Assembly: GCA_024244665.1 (NCBI GenBank)
Contig: JAAEOI010000338.1
Span: 1-9,726, forward strand
Direction: 5' to 3'
Length of the DNA: 9,726 nucleotides
Source of the DNA: Bacteroidota bacterium
GTDB taxonomy: Bacteria; Bacteroidota; Bacteroidia; Bacteroidales; GCA-2748055
The translations under genes were made by a program, and so were the position numbers. Shown piece after piece: positions 1 through 6,820 of the stretch; the stretch's first letter is position 1; each line of letters begins with the position of its first letter. The notes beneath the pieces were generated by a model. It was not told where the DNA came from. It saw only the letters and a program-made list of their open reading frames with translations, and did no database searches.

Positions 1-925
1 CGCCGAATACCAGCAGCGGGATCAATGCAATGTAGAGGATGAACCTTCTCAGGTTTTTCCTGGTCACTTCAGGTTTCCTGTAGGCCGGATCAACCGGCAC
101 CTCGATGGCATCGAAGGGACAGGAATCCTTGCATAGTTTGCACGAGATACACTCCGAGGGGGTAATGCTCATGTGCCATTTAGAGAACTTCGACATCCAG
201 CCAAGCAACACGCCATAGGGGCAGAATACCCTGCAGTAGGGACGGGCATAAAACATCCCCAGCATAAGGAAGGTAATGCCCAGGAAGATCATCAAAAAGG
301 GGCCATCCATGCGGAATATCCCAATGAAGGGATCGTACCTGCAGATGATGAAATCGCTGCCGGTGGCAGCAAGCAGCACCGAGAGCCCCAGGTAGATCAC
401 GGGGATAAACCCAAGGGTTTTCCGGATCCAGCTTGGTATGGAAACCGGGTTGATTACCAGCAGGTCCTGTATCGCCCCCAGCGGACAGGCTGCTGCACAG
501 AAAGTCCGGCCGAAAAAGAGGGCAAACAGAAGCGGCAACAGGAAGAAGAGCAGTGCCGCCAGGGAAATGGTATAGGCCGGGTCGAAAATGGAGAGGGCCA
601 CATTCTGGATTGCCCCGATGGAACAGATACAGCCATCGCGGTAGAACCCGAAATAGATCAGGGAGAAGATGGAGAGCCACATCAATCCTTTCCTGGAACG
701 TTTGCGGACAGCCAGCCAGGATGCCAGGGAGAGAACTGCAAGCAATACAAAGACATCAAAATACTCCAGTGCCACACTCCGGGGCTCAGGGGTGGTGGGA
801 TCGGGCTGTACATAGCCACTCTCAAATTCAGGTTTTGGGAAACGTTGCTGGGCCTGGACAAGGCTGCCTGCAAAAACCATGATCATAAAAAGGAGAATGA
901 AATTGGAGGGGATTTTCTTACTCAT
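1..925 (-). CDS. NapH/NosR-like polytopic membrane iron-sulfur protein (3' end cut by window edge)
   Basis: Only the first 308 residues are in the window; the gene runs off the left edge. My translation gives a signal-peptide-like N-terminus (residues 1-26, ending VQA before QQ), a short proline-rich stretch, then hydrophobic segments near 53-71, 80-96, 118-139, 170-188, 209-227 and 293-308. Two CX3CP motifs (C143/C147 and C231/C235) lie just after or between membrane helices. A classical [4Fe-4S] ligand set follows at C259, C262, C265 and C269-Pro. Another cysteine pair, C99-x-C101, sits in a YRDGCICS segment. Paired CX3CP motifs plus a ferredoxin motif are the hallmark of the NapH/NosR C-terminal family, which links the quinone pool to periplasmic redox partners. 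The next gene upstream, one base away, encodes a NapG-like Tat ferredoxin, which supports that reading. A strong AAGGAGGA lies five bases before the ATG. The substrate pathway is unknown; it could also be a NosR- or CcoG-type protein. Confidence 0.85.
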   Translation of the reverse strand, partial: MSKKIPSNFILLFMIMVFAGSLVQAQQRFPKPEFESGYVQPDPTTPEPRSVALEYFDVFVLLAVLSLASWLAVRKRSRKGLMWLSIFSLIYFGFYRDGCICSIGAIQNVALSIFDPAYTISLAALLFFLLPLLFALFFGRTFCAAACPLGAIQDLLVINPVSIPSWIRKTLGFIPVIYLGLSVLLAATGSDFIICRYDPFIGIFRMDGPFLMIFLGITFLMLGMFYARPYCRVFCPYGVLLGWMSKFSKWHMSITPSECISCKLCKDSCPFDAIEVPVDPAYRKPEVTRKNLRRFILYIALIPLLVFG

Positions 926-926
926 G

Positions 927-1502
927 TTATTCCTCCTTCTTTTTAGTGAAGTGCCCCTTGATTATGTAGGGTTTGCTGGCCGCAACCCTGCTGATTGCCT
1001 CGGACGGACAGTCACTGGCAATGGAGCACTGGTTGCAGTTCAGGCACCTGTCATGGCGGATCTGCAGATGGAGAGAGCCATTCCCGAAGGCCGAGCAGCC
1101 CTTCACGCACTTGGCACACCCGATACACAGCTCCTCATCAATGATGTATTCAAAGTAGGGCTCCTCAATAAATTTCCGCTGAATGGCCGCGGTGGGACAG
1201 AGCTGGTTCTCAGCACCGGTCTGCAGTTTGGCTCCCGGTTTAAAATAGCCCCCGCACAGGTCGCAATACCCGCACAGGTCATAAGCATGGACACACTTCA
1301 CTGCCGATTCGGCCATAACACACTCGGTGGCACAACGTCCGCACTGTGTGCACTTGAAGGGATCGATCTGCCAGACATACTCCACCCCCTTTGTCGGCCG
1401 CGTCAAGGTCAGGGCACCGGTACCAACCACCGTCAACCCCAGGGTCGCCCGAACCCCGGTGTTAATGAACTCCCTCCTCTTATAAGCCTTATCCTTTTTC
1501 AT
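927..1502 (-). CDS. Tat-exported multi-cluster 4Fe-4S ferredoxin, NapG-like
   Basis: This 191-residue protein starts with a twin-arginine-type signal (KRREFI at 8-13) followed by a hydrophobic segment (about 20-33), so it is probably exported folded by the Tat system. It has 17 cysteines in ferredoxin-like spacing: C51/54/57/61, a group C70/77/80/83 with C102-Pro, C126/129/132/136, and C153/156/159/165-Pro. That is enough for four [4Fe-4S] clusters. This architecture is like NapG, MauM and NrfC, periplasmic electron carriers that partner a NapH-type membrane protein, and exactly such a gene follows one base downstream. The inferred role is to move electrons between that membrane protein and an unidentified periplasmic partner. 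The ATG has AAGGAG seven bases upstream (1510-1515). The start overlaps the end of the upstream four-cysteine gene by 14 bases. No catalytic domain is present, so it is a carrier rather than an enzyme. Confidence 0.87.
   Translation of the reverse strand: MKKDKAYKRREFINTGVRATLGLTVVGTGALTLTRPTKGVEYVWQIDPFKCTQCGRCATECVMAESAVKCVHAYDLCGYCDLCGGYFKPGAKLQTGAENQLCPTAAIQRKFIEEPYFEYIIDEELCIGCAKCVKGCSAFGNGSLHLQIRHDRCLNCNQCSIASDCPSEAISRVAASKPYIIKGHFTKKKEE
931..938 (-). promoter_or_regulatory. Strong Shine-Dalgarno of the NapH/NosR-like gene
   Basis: The minus strand reads AAGGAGGA, five bases before the ATG at 925 and inside the last codons of the upstream ferredoxin gene. It fixes the start. Such a complete Shine-Dalgarno is uncommon in Bacteroidota, where initiation usually relies on A-rich leaders. 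Here it suggests efficient re-initiation at a gene junction. Confidence 0.75.
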
Positions 1503-1692
1503 CTCCCCTCTCCTTTTCAGCCTCCGGCAGCAGACACCTCTTCAGCTTCGAACAGTTCCTGCACATGGAATTGAGTTCACACTCCTGCTCCAGGGATATC
1601 TGTCTCCTGGAAAACAGCACTCCTCCCAGAAGGGCCATGGCAGCCAGGAGGCTTCCCCGTGCCAGTTGATTCAAAAATTCCTTTCTATTCAT
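1489..1692 (-). CDS. Small membrane-anchored four-cysteine protein of unknown function
   Basis: This 67-residue protein has a basic N-terminus (MNRKEFLNQLARG), one hydrophobic helix (about 14-28), then a short soluble tail with four cysteines, C38, C44, C47 and C53, in the pattern C-x5-C-x2-C-x5-C. The charged C-terminus ends in Lys-Gly. RKEF resembles a degenerate Tat motif, but one arginine is replaced by lysine, so a simple membrane anchor is as likely. I chose the ATG at 1692. An in-frame TTG at 1707 would add five residues, but the ATG version gives the natural membrane-anchor start. It overlaps the end of the NHL gene by 8 bases and the start of the ferredoxin gene by 14 bases, so it is translationally embedded between them. 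The cysteines could bind one iron-sulfur cluster or a metal, or form disulfides. I recognise no named family. Confidence 0.75.
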   Translation of the reverse strand: MNRKEFLNQLARGSLLAAMALLGGVLFSRRQISLEQECELNSMCRNCSKLKRCLLPEAEKERGDEKG

Positions 1693-2653
1693 CCGTTTTC
1701 GGTTCAAAAATCCTGATTACATTGCGGTCAAAATCGAGGGCATAAACCACCCCGCTCTCATCCGCACAAACATCGGGCGCCTTGCCCTCCTCTTTAAACA
1801 GGTCGGGCGCTGCCACCACGCTCTTCAGCTGACCTGACTGGTCATGTATCTTGATCCTTACCAGCCCTTTCTCACTGGTGACAAACGAGCCGTCATCCAG
1901 GGCTGTGATCCTGGCCGGATTGCAGCAACCAGTGAATCCATTGATATCGAAGGAGGCATTCTCCCAGAATCCCCTCATACGGCCGTCGTCACTGTAATTC
2001 TCCAGGGCGTGTTTGCCCGGGTTGACCACCCACAACTCACCAAAACTGTTAACCACCAGGTCGAAATTGGCACTGGGTACGATAAAACCATGGCCGGCAT
2101 CAGTCTCAGCCTTTCCTTCAATTACACCCTGTACCTCCCCGTCTCTACTGTAAATTATCACCTGTCGGTTCCCTGCATCGGCCACGTAGACCTGCTCACC
2201 GTTTCCCGCCAGGTTGGTTACAACCGCCCTGTCTCCCATGCTGTCCCAACGCTTCACCAGCTTCATATCCCGGTCATATTGAGCTACATAGTTTTTATAA
2301 GCTACATAAATCTCCTGCTCCTCCACCAGCAGAGAGAGGGGATGCGGATCCACGGGGAACTGTTCCACAGCCGATCCATCGGGCAGCATCTTTACCAGTG
2401 ATGAATCCCCCACTACAAACAATTTTCCTTCGGCATAAACAACTGCACTCCCTTCAAGCGATCCCAGTGAAAGGATCTTCGTCTCCCGGTGGGAGATCAG
2501 TTCAGGATCCACCTTCTTAAGATGCTCAACCTCGAGTGCATAGGGATTACTGCCCCGGCGATCGGGACGGTTATTGAGAAAATCCACCACGATCACCGTG
2601 ATAATCACAAGCACGATAACCAGTATTACTGCTGTCAGACCTCTCTTTTTCAT
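1685..2653 (-). CDS. Membrane-anchored NHL-type beta-propeller with GCCNP motif
   Basis: This 322-residue protein has an N-terminal membrane helix (residues 7-25, rich in Val/Ile/Leu), then a probably six-bladed propeller facing the periplasm. NHL-like repeats are visible at YVADAGNRQVIIYS (156-169), around 205-225 (FGELWVVN then LENYSDDG) and at the end (VYALDFDRNVIRIFEP, 303-318). A vicinal cysteine pair sits in FTGCCNP at 240-246 and is followed by DDGSFVTSEKGLVRIKI (253-269). From memory, this GCCNP plus FVTSEKG combination recurs in NHL-type proteins of environmental bacteria, but I cannot verify that here. I chose the ATG at 2653 because it has AAAGGG (2659-2664) five bases upstream and gives a clean anchor. 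An upstream extension would run into the neighbouring propeller gene. It begins 17 bases after that gene stops and overlaps the next by 8 bases. Its role is unknown: a binding or docking protein, or an oxidoreductase-associated sensor. Confidence 0.8.
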   Translation of the reverse strand: MKKRGLTAVILVIVLVIITVIVVDFLNNRPDRRGSNPYALEVEHLKKVDPELISHRETKILSLGSLEGSAVVYAEGKLFVVGDSSLVKMLPDGSAVEQFPVDPHPLSLLVEEQEIYVAYKNYVAQYDRDMKLVKRWDSMGDRAVVTNLAGNGEQVYVADAGNRQVIIYSRDGEVQGVIEGKAETDAGHGFIVPSANFDLVVNSFGELWVVNPGKHALENYSDDGRMRGFWENASFDINGFTGCCNPARITALDDGSFVTSEKGLVRIKIHDQSGQLKSVVAAPDLFKEEGKAPDVCADESGVVYALDFDRNVIRIFEPKTDE

Positions 2654-2670
2654 ATCATCCCTTTGAACTG

Positions 2671-4116
2671 TTATCTGTTTCTCTCTGCTGCCATATCCAG
2701 GCATATCATCGTTTTGGCGTCCCTCATCACCATATAACCATCGGCCAGGGCCAGCGGTCCCCACGCATCGTGCCCCTCCATGACCCGGTACCTGTCCAGT
2801 TCGATATACTCCCGGGTACTGGGCCTGGCGATAATCAGGGTGCCATCGTCGTTCAACATAAAGAGTTTATTATCCGCAATCATATAGGGCCCCAGTCCGA
2901 ATCTAAACTCCGATCCACTGGACCAGATCACCTCATTGAAGTTATCGGGATGAACACACACCAGCTGGTTGCGTAGCGGCCCGGCATCCTTGGGCAGAAC
3001 CCCAAGCAGGTGCCCTTCAAAAACAACCGGGGTCTGCTGCTCACTTGCCAGTCCCTCCTTGGGGCTATACTCGTTTAGCACTTCCACACTGAATTCAGAA
3101 CCGGATTCAATCAGCCTGAGAACCATCCCTCCTGCCCCATAACCGGCAGTGAGAAAAATCTTCCCGTCGGGCAAACACACCGGTGAAGGGGCCACGGTCT
3201 GGTGGTTCCACGCACTGGTCTCCCACAGAATTTCACCGGCACGGTCACCCTCGGCAGCAATCCCGCAAACGCCCCCGAATGCACTGTAGACATACATCTT
3301 CACCCCCTTATACTCGTAAGTCATGATGGATGAATGGGACATCAGCCACTTATTGATATTGGGGGTTTCCCAAAGGATCTCACCGGTCTCAAGGTCTGCC
3401 GCCACCATCAGTGAACTCCCCCCTGTGGCAATAATCGCCCTGTCGCCATCAATCAGGGGGCACTGACCCGAATTCCACAGGGGAATATCAGCCTCGTAGT
3501 CCAGAGCCACATTGAGACCCCATAGCAGCTCGCCATCCGCCCGTCTCACACACATCACGTGTGCCTTCGGTCCCATGGTCAGGATGTAATCCTCGGTCAC
3601 AGCAGGAATGGTTCTCGACATCCCGTGATTCCTCTTCAGATTAATATGATACCCCCTTTGCCACAACTCTTCTCCGGTTTCAAGCACAAAGCAGCGCAAA
3701 AGGTCGGCACGCATCTCCTCGTCATGATCCAGTACATAAACCATTCCCTTGTAGATTGATGCAGCAGCATACCCCTCTCCAAAATCCGCCTGCCACTTTA
3801 TCTCCGGGCCATCCGCAGGGAACTTCTCGATCAACGGAACCTTTGAGCGGCTGATGTTATCAAAATGCTCCCCCCTGAACCTGGGCCAGGTCTCCTGCAA
3901 TCCCGTCTCCGGCAGAAGACCATCCGCAGGTGCCAGCACCTCATAAAAATCTCCGATCCTAATGTCGGGAACCACCGCTTTAGCACCCCTGTTATCCAGA
4001 CCGGGCTGGGTGGTCACAAGGCTATCCACCGGATCCTTCGCCAGCCACCATGCGATGGAGATCAATCCGGCTGCCACCAGCAAACCGGTGGTAATATTTA
4101 TGCTGTTCAGTTTCAA
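2671..4116 (-). CDS. Membrane-anchored PQQ-like (BamB-like) beta-propeller, divergent member
   Basis: This 481-residue protein has an N-terminal hydrophobic anchor or signal (about 10-25), a linker to about residue 75, then a propeller. The fold entry WPRFRG (77-82) and FPADGPEIKW (99-108) match the WRG...LLKSWP..GPE opening of the three upstream paralogs in degenerate form. Blade-closing motifs of the (D)xxTGExxW type occur at LETGEELW (145-152), RADGELLW (192-199), LETGEILW (242-249) and RAGEILW (292-298). Family members are exported scaffolds or unassigned enzymes; the fold name does not prove PQQ binding, and I see no PQQ dehydrogenase ligand set or heme motif. The start codon is TTG: no in-frame ATG exists between the upstream stop (TGA, 4134-4132) and this point, and the next methionine is beyond residue 120, which would lose the anchor. 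It begins two bases after the preceding gene's TAA, so translation is probably coupled. Confidence 0.85.
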   Translation of the reverse strand: MKLNSINITTGLLVAAGLISIAWWLAKDPVDSLVTTQPGLDNRGAKAVVPDIRIGDFYEVLAPADGLLPETGLQETWPRFRGEHFDNISRSKVPLIEKFPADGPEIKWQADFGEGYAAASIYKGMVYVLDHDEEMRADLLRCFVLETGEELWQRGYHINLKRNHGMSRTIPAVTEDYILTMGPKAHVMCVRRADGELLWGLNVALDYEADIPLWNSGQCPLIDGDRAIIATGGSSLMVAADLETGEILWETPNINKWLMSHSSIMTYEYKGVKMYVYSAFGGVCGIAAEGDRAGEILWETSAWNHQTVAPSPVCLPDGKIFLTAGYGAGGMVLRLIESGSEFSVEVLNEYSPKEGLASEQQTPVVFEGHLLGVLPKDAGPLRNQLVCVHPDNFNEVIWSSGSEFRFGLGPYMIADNKLFMLNDDGTLIIARPSTREYIELDRYRVMEGHDAWGPLALADGYMVMRDAKTMICLDMAAERNR

Positions 4117-4118
4117 TT

Positions 4119-5390
4119 TTAATCCGCTATATCATACACAAAAAGAACCTTCCCGTGCCTCACAAACAATTTCCTGTCATAGATGGACATATGCGCCCAG
4201 TAGGGTCCCGATCCCCCGTCAACTTTGAATGAGCTCACCAGCTTGAAACCATCAGGTGAGGGCTCCACCAGGCCAACATGCCCCTTTTTCTCCTCATAAA
4301 GGTATAGAAGTCCGTCGGCATAGATAATGGAACCTTTGTTATGCCACTTCTCCTCATACATCACCTTACCCGTTTCCCACTCCTGGCACACCCAGTTGCC
4401 ATTCCCGTTATTGATCCAGTTGGATCCGTAGAGATATCCGTCCACCAGTACCACTCCACCATGGTGGGTGTCAAGCGTACCCTCGCGCCATTTCAAATCC
4501 ACTTTCTGTCCATCCGGAGAGAGCTGTAACATCACGGCGTCCGCATCATAACCGCTGGTGAAAAAAACTGCTCCTTCATGGAAAAGAGGAGTATTGGTGT
4601 TGTTCCGCCTGTTTCTCGGGCCGGAATTGCCCGTAACAACATCGTATGTCCAGATGAAAGTTCCGTCGGCAGGATCCACCGCCATCAGATCTTTGCTGGA
4701 AGTTACCAGGATCATCTCCTGTCCCTTGTAATTTATCAGCAGCGGAGAGGCATAGGACCTGGCACCTCCCTGCGATTCTGTTTTCCAGATCAGGGAACCA
4801 TCCCGCTTATCAAGCGCCACCACAGCGGTCTGCTCCCCGACGGGAGACGAAATTACTGCCCGATCGGTCAGCAGCAAGGACTCGGCCATTCCCCAGCGAT
4901 GAAACTCACCTTCGTACTCCTGGTGGGTGTTTACCTCCCATAAAATCTTCCCGGTTCCGGTCTCCATACAGACCACCGTACCCAGTCCGCCCATGATGTA
5001 AAGACGGTCGTTCTCAATGGTTGGTGTACTCCGGGTTTCGGGAAAAGACTGGTTCCATGCCTTGCCAAAAACAGTCTCCCAGGCAATATTCCCCTCCAGG
5101 TCGAGCCGCGTAATCACATCCAGGCTGTCCCTCCGGCCACTGATATAAATCGCACCCTCGTAGCATACAGGTGTTGAGTACCCGTTACCCATATCCTCTT
5201 TTTTTAAGATCAGCCGGGGACCCTGTTCGGGCCATGACTTCAGCAAAGAGGTATCCGGATATTTACCGTCCCTGTTCACTCCCCTCCACTGCGTATCCTG
5301 CGCAAACAAACCGTCCACACAATACAGGGAGAGTAGCATCACAAACACAGTACGCATCCATGCCAAATAATATCCTTTCTTAAACCTCAT
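4119..5390 (-). CDS. Exported PQQ-like (BamB-like) beta-propeller, paralog 3
   Basis: This 423-residue protein has a signal peptide (1-30, cleavage probably LFA before QD), then the propeller. The mature start QWRGVNRDGKY (34-44) and LLKSWPEQGP (49-58) is the family's opening. Blade motifs are visible at DLEGNIAWE (97-105), GTGKILWE (145-152), KRDGSLIWK (195-203), PADGTFIWT (240-248) and WETGKVMY (338-345). The ending WAHMSIYDRKLFVRHG (398-413) is shared with the two upstream paralogs. A secreted or periplasmic protein is expected. The catalytic or ligand role is unknown, and PQQ binding is not shown. The ATG at 5390 is preceded by GGGGAG only two bases away, which is closer than ideal. The in-frame ATG at 5357 would still leave a good signal peptide and is the alternative. 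A 12 bp tandem repeat fills the leader upstream. The stop is two bases from the next start. Confidence 0.88.
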   Translation of the reverse strand: MRFKKGYYLAWMRTVFVMLLSLYCVDGLFAQDTQWRGVNRDGKYPDTSLLKSWPEQGPRLILKKEDMGNGYSTPVCYEGAIYISGRRDSLDVITRLDLEGNIAWETVFGKAWNQSFPETRSTPTIENDRLYIMGGLGTVVCMETGTGKILWEVNTHQEYEGEFHRWGMAESLLLTDRAVISSPVGEQTAVVALDKRDGSLIWKTESQGGARSYASPLLINYKGQEMILVTSSKDLMAVDPADGTFIWTYDVVTGNSGPRNRRNNTNTPLFHEGAVFFTSGYDADAVMLQLSPDGQKVDLKWREGTLDTHHGGVVLVDGYLYGSNWINNGNGNWVCQEWETGKVMYEEKWHNKGSIIYADGLLYLYEEKKGHVGLVEPSPDGFKLVSSFKVDGGSGPYWAHMSIYDRKLFVRHGKVLFVYDIAD

Positions 5391-5405
5391 AACTCCCCAA
5401 CTGGC

Positions 5406-5441
5406 TGGCTTACTTTCTTCCTTACTTACTTCCTTACTTAC
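5406..5441 (-). repeat. 12 bp tandem repeat upstream of propeller paralog 3
   Basis: On the minus strand the unit GTAAGTAAGGAA occurs twice perfectly (5430-5441 and 5418-5429), then a third time with three mismatches (5406-5417). The first base of the first copy is the last base of the upstream gene's TAG stop. The run fills most of the 50-base gap before the ATG at 5390 and is purine-rich on the transcript, so slippage there could alter ribosome access. Confidence 0.85.
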
Positions 5442-6688
5442 TAACTTCCCAACTTATAACTAACTAATACATCCCCGTGCCTCACCAGCAACATCTGGTT
5501 AAAGATGGCCGGCCTGGCCCAATGCGGGCCCTTTCCGTCCTTCACCTTATAGGTGCTGATCACTTCAAACTCATCGGGATCGGCCTTTACCAGTGCCATG
5601 TTCCCACGCTTTTCGTCATAGCAGTAGAGCATGCCCTCAGCAGAGATAACAGGACCCTTGGTAAACCAGGGCTCAATCCAGGTAATCTCTCCGGTATCCC
5701 AGTTCATGCAGACCCATTTGCCTGAATGCTGGCCTGTGAAGTTTGATCCGTAGAGGTAACCATCCAGCAATACCACCCCGTGATTCTGGTTGTCAAAGGT
5801 GTGATCAATGAACTTCTCGGTCACCGATCTTCCGTCGGGAGAAATTTCAAGCATCACCGACTCCTTATCCCACCCGCTGGTAATCCAGAGACAGCTGTCA
5901 CTGTAGGTGGGGGTATTGGTAAAAATGGTTGTATTCTCGTTATTCTCATCCAGAATATTGTAGTGATAGCTCCACATGATCTCACCACTTTCAGCATCGA
6001 CTGAAATCATATGCGTCCGGTTGGCTGTAATGATATAATCCCTGCCACAGTGATCAATCAGTGATGGCGACATGTTGGAACGTAGTGTTCCCATAGATTC
6101 GGATTTCCAAACCAGCTCACCAGTCATTTTGTCCAGAGCGATCACTGTTGTGTTCTCGCCGGCAGGAGTAACAATCACCTTATCATCAACCAGCAGGAGC
6201 GATTCGGAAACCCCGAATAAATCCCATTTGCTGCCATAGGCCTGGTGAATGTCCACACTCCAGATCTCCTTCCCGCTGAGGGCATCAAAGCAGACCAGGT
6301 TATCCAGTCCGGAAAGCACCCATACCCTGTCACTCTGTACGGCGGGTGTACACCTTGATTCGGGAAAGGACTGATTCCAACCCGGTCCGAAGGAATTCTG
6401 CCATAATACATTCCCTTTCAAATCCATTGCCGTGAGGTACTCAATTGTATCTCTCAGACCGGTTGCATAGATCATCTTTTCAGTGGCCACTGCCGAGGAG
6501 TAGCCCTTGCCGATCCCCTCCGTAACAAAAAGCACTTCCGGGCCATCTTCGGGCCACGATTTCAACAGTCCGGTTCCGGTATAAATCCCATTCCTGTCCG
6601 GCCCTCTCCACTGGGCATCCTGTGCCTTAACAAGCATGGAAACCATTAAAAATCCTGCAAAAACCAAATATCTCATCATATCCTTCAT
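5441..6688 (-). CDS. Exported PQQ-like (BamB-like) beta-propeller, paralog 2
   Basis: This 415-residue protein has a signal peptide (1-22, cleavage probably VKA before QD) and the family opening AQWRGPDRNGIY (25-36) with LLKSWPEDGPE (41-51). Blade motifs occur at DLKGNVLWQ (89-97), ALSGKEIWS (136-144), KMTGELVWK (187-195), AESGEIMWS (232-240) and WDTGEITW (330-337). It is closest to paralog 3: both share WNQSFPE, SRxTP or TRSTP, ESLLL and the LVRHG or FVRHG end. A longer in-frame reading upstream would start at GTG 6721 inside the heptamer repeat, and I rejected it. The ATG at 6688 has AAAGG (6697-6701) eight bases before it; ATGs at 6679 and 6676 are further options. The protein is expected outside the inner membrane. 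Its function is unknown beyond the propeller fold, and nothing shows PQQ binding. Confidence 0.88.
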   Translation of the reverse strand: MKDMMRYLVFAGFLMVSMLVKAQDAQWRGPDRNGIYTGTGLLKSWPEDGPEVLFVTEGIGKGYSSAVATEKMIYATGLRDTIEYLTAMDLKGNVLWQNSFGPGWNQSFPESRCTPAVQSDRVWVLSGLDNLVCFDALSGKEIWSVDIHQAYGSKWDLFGVSESLLLVDDKVIVTPAGENTTVIALDKMTGELVWKSESMGTLRSNMSPSLIDHCGRDYIITANRTHMISVDAESGEIMWSYHYNILDENNENTTIFTNTPTYSDSCLWITSGWDKESVMLEISPDGRSVTEKFIDHTFDNQNHGVVLLDGYLYGSNFTGQHSGKWVCMNWDTGEITWIEPWFTKGPVISAEGMLYCYDEKRGNMALVKADPDEFEVISTYKVKDGKGPHWARPAIFNQMLLVRHGDVLVSYKLGS

Positions 6689-6696
6689 AAAATCAA

Positions 6697-6701
6697 CCTT
6701 T
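6697..6701 (-). promoter_or_regulatory. Ribosome binding site deciding the start of propeller paralog 2
   Basis: The minus strand reads AAAGG eight bases before the ATG at 6688. It lies between the heptamer repeat and the gene, which favours this ATG over the in-frame GTG at 6721, inside the repeat, and the ATGs at 6679 and 6676. Confidence 0.55.
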
Positions 6702-6703
6702 AT

Positions 6704-6820
6704 CCACTGAGTACTGTCCACTGAGCACTGAGTACTGAGTACTGTCCACTGAGTACTGTGTACTGAGTTGAGTACTGAGTACTGAGTACTGTCTACTGAG
6801 TACTGAGTATTGAGTACTAT
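6704..6820. repeat. Heptamer tandem repeat (GTACTGA)n between propeller paralogs 1 and 2
   Basis: Counted by eye on the plus strand, this is 16 heptamers plus one 5-base unit (GTTGA at 6767-6771). The consensus is GTACTGA, with variants GTACTGT, CCACTGA, CTACTGA, GCACTGA and GTATTGA. The last unit (GTACTAT, 6814-6820) contains the TAG stop codon of the upstream propeller gene (6817-6819). It fills nearly all of the 128-base gap between two co-directional paralogs. The core AGTACT is self-complementary, so neighbouring units could pair with one another in DNA or RNA. The unit length is not a multiple of three, but the array is outside both accepted reading frames except for the stop. Confidence 0.92.

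Noticed and set aside
173..946. Plus-strand open reading frame of 257 codons
   Set aside because: It lies antisense to the NapH-like gene, has low-complexity charged composition with no domain, and the minus-strand reading has a strong Shine-Dalgarno, membrane helices and cysteine motifs.
879..1574. Plus-strand open reading frame of 231 codons
   Set aside because: It is antisense to the ferredoxin gene and its neighbours; the minus strand carries four ferredoxin-type cysteine groups and a Tat signal.
2654..2764. N-terminal extension of the NHL protein to 2764
   Set aside because: It would overlap the coding end of the upstream propeller by almost 100 bases and place a charged stretch before the membrane helix; the ATG at 2653 has AAAGGG at good spacing.
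6689..6721. N-terminal extension of propeller paralog 2 from a GTG at 6721
   Set aside because: The extra codons come from the heptamer repeat and would precede the signal peptide; the ATG at 6688 has a ribosome binding site.
6704..6820. CRISPR array
   Set aside because: The units are 7 bases, directly adjacent without spacers, so this is a simple tandem repeat.
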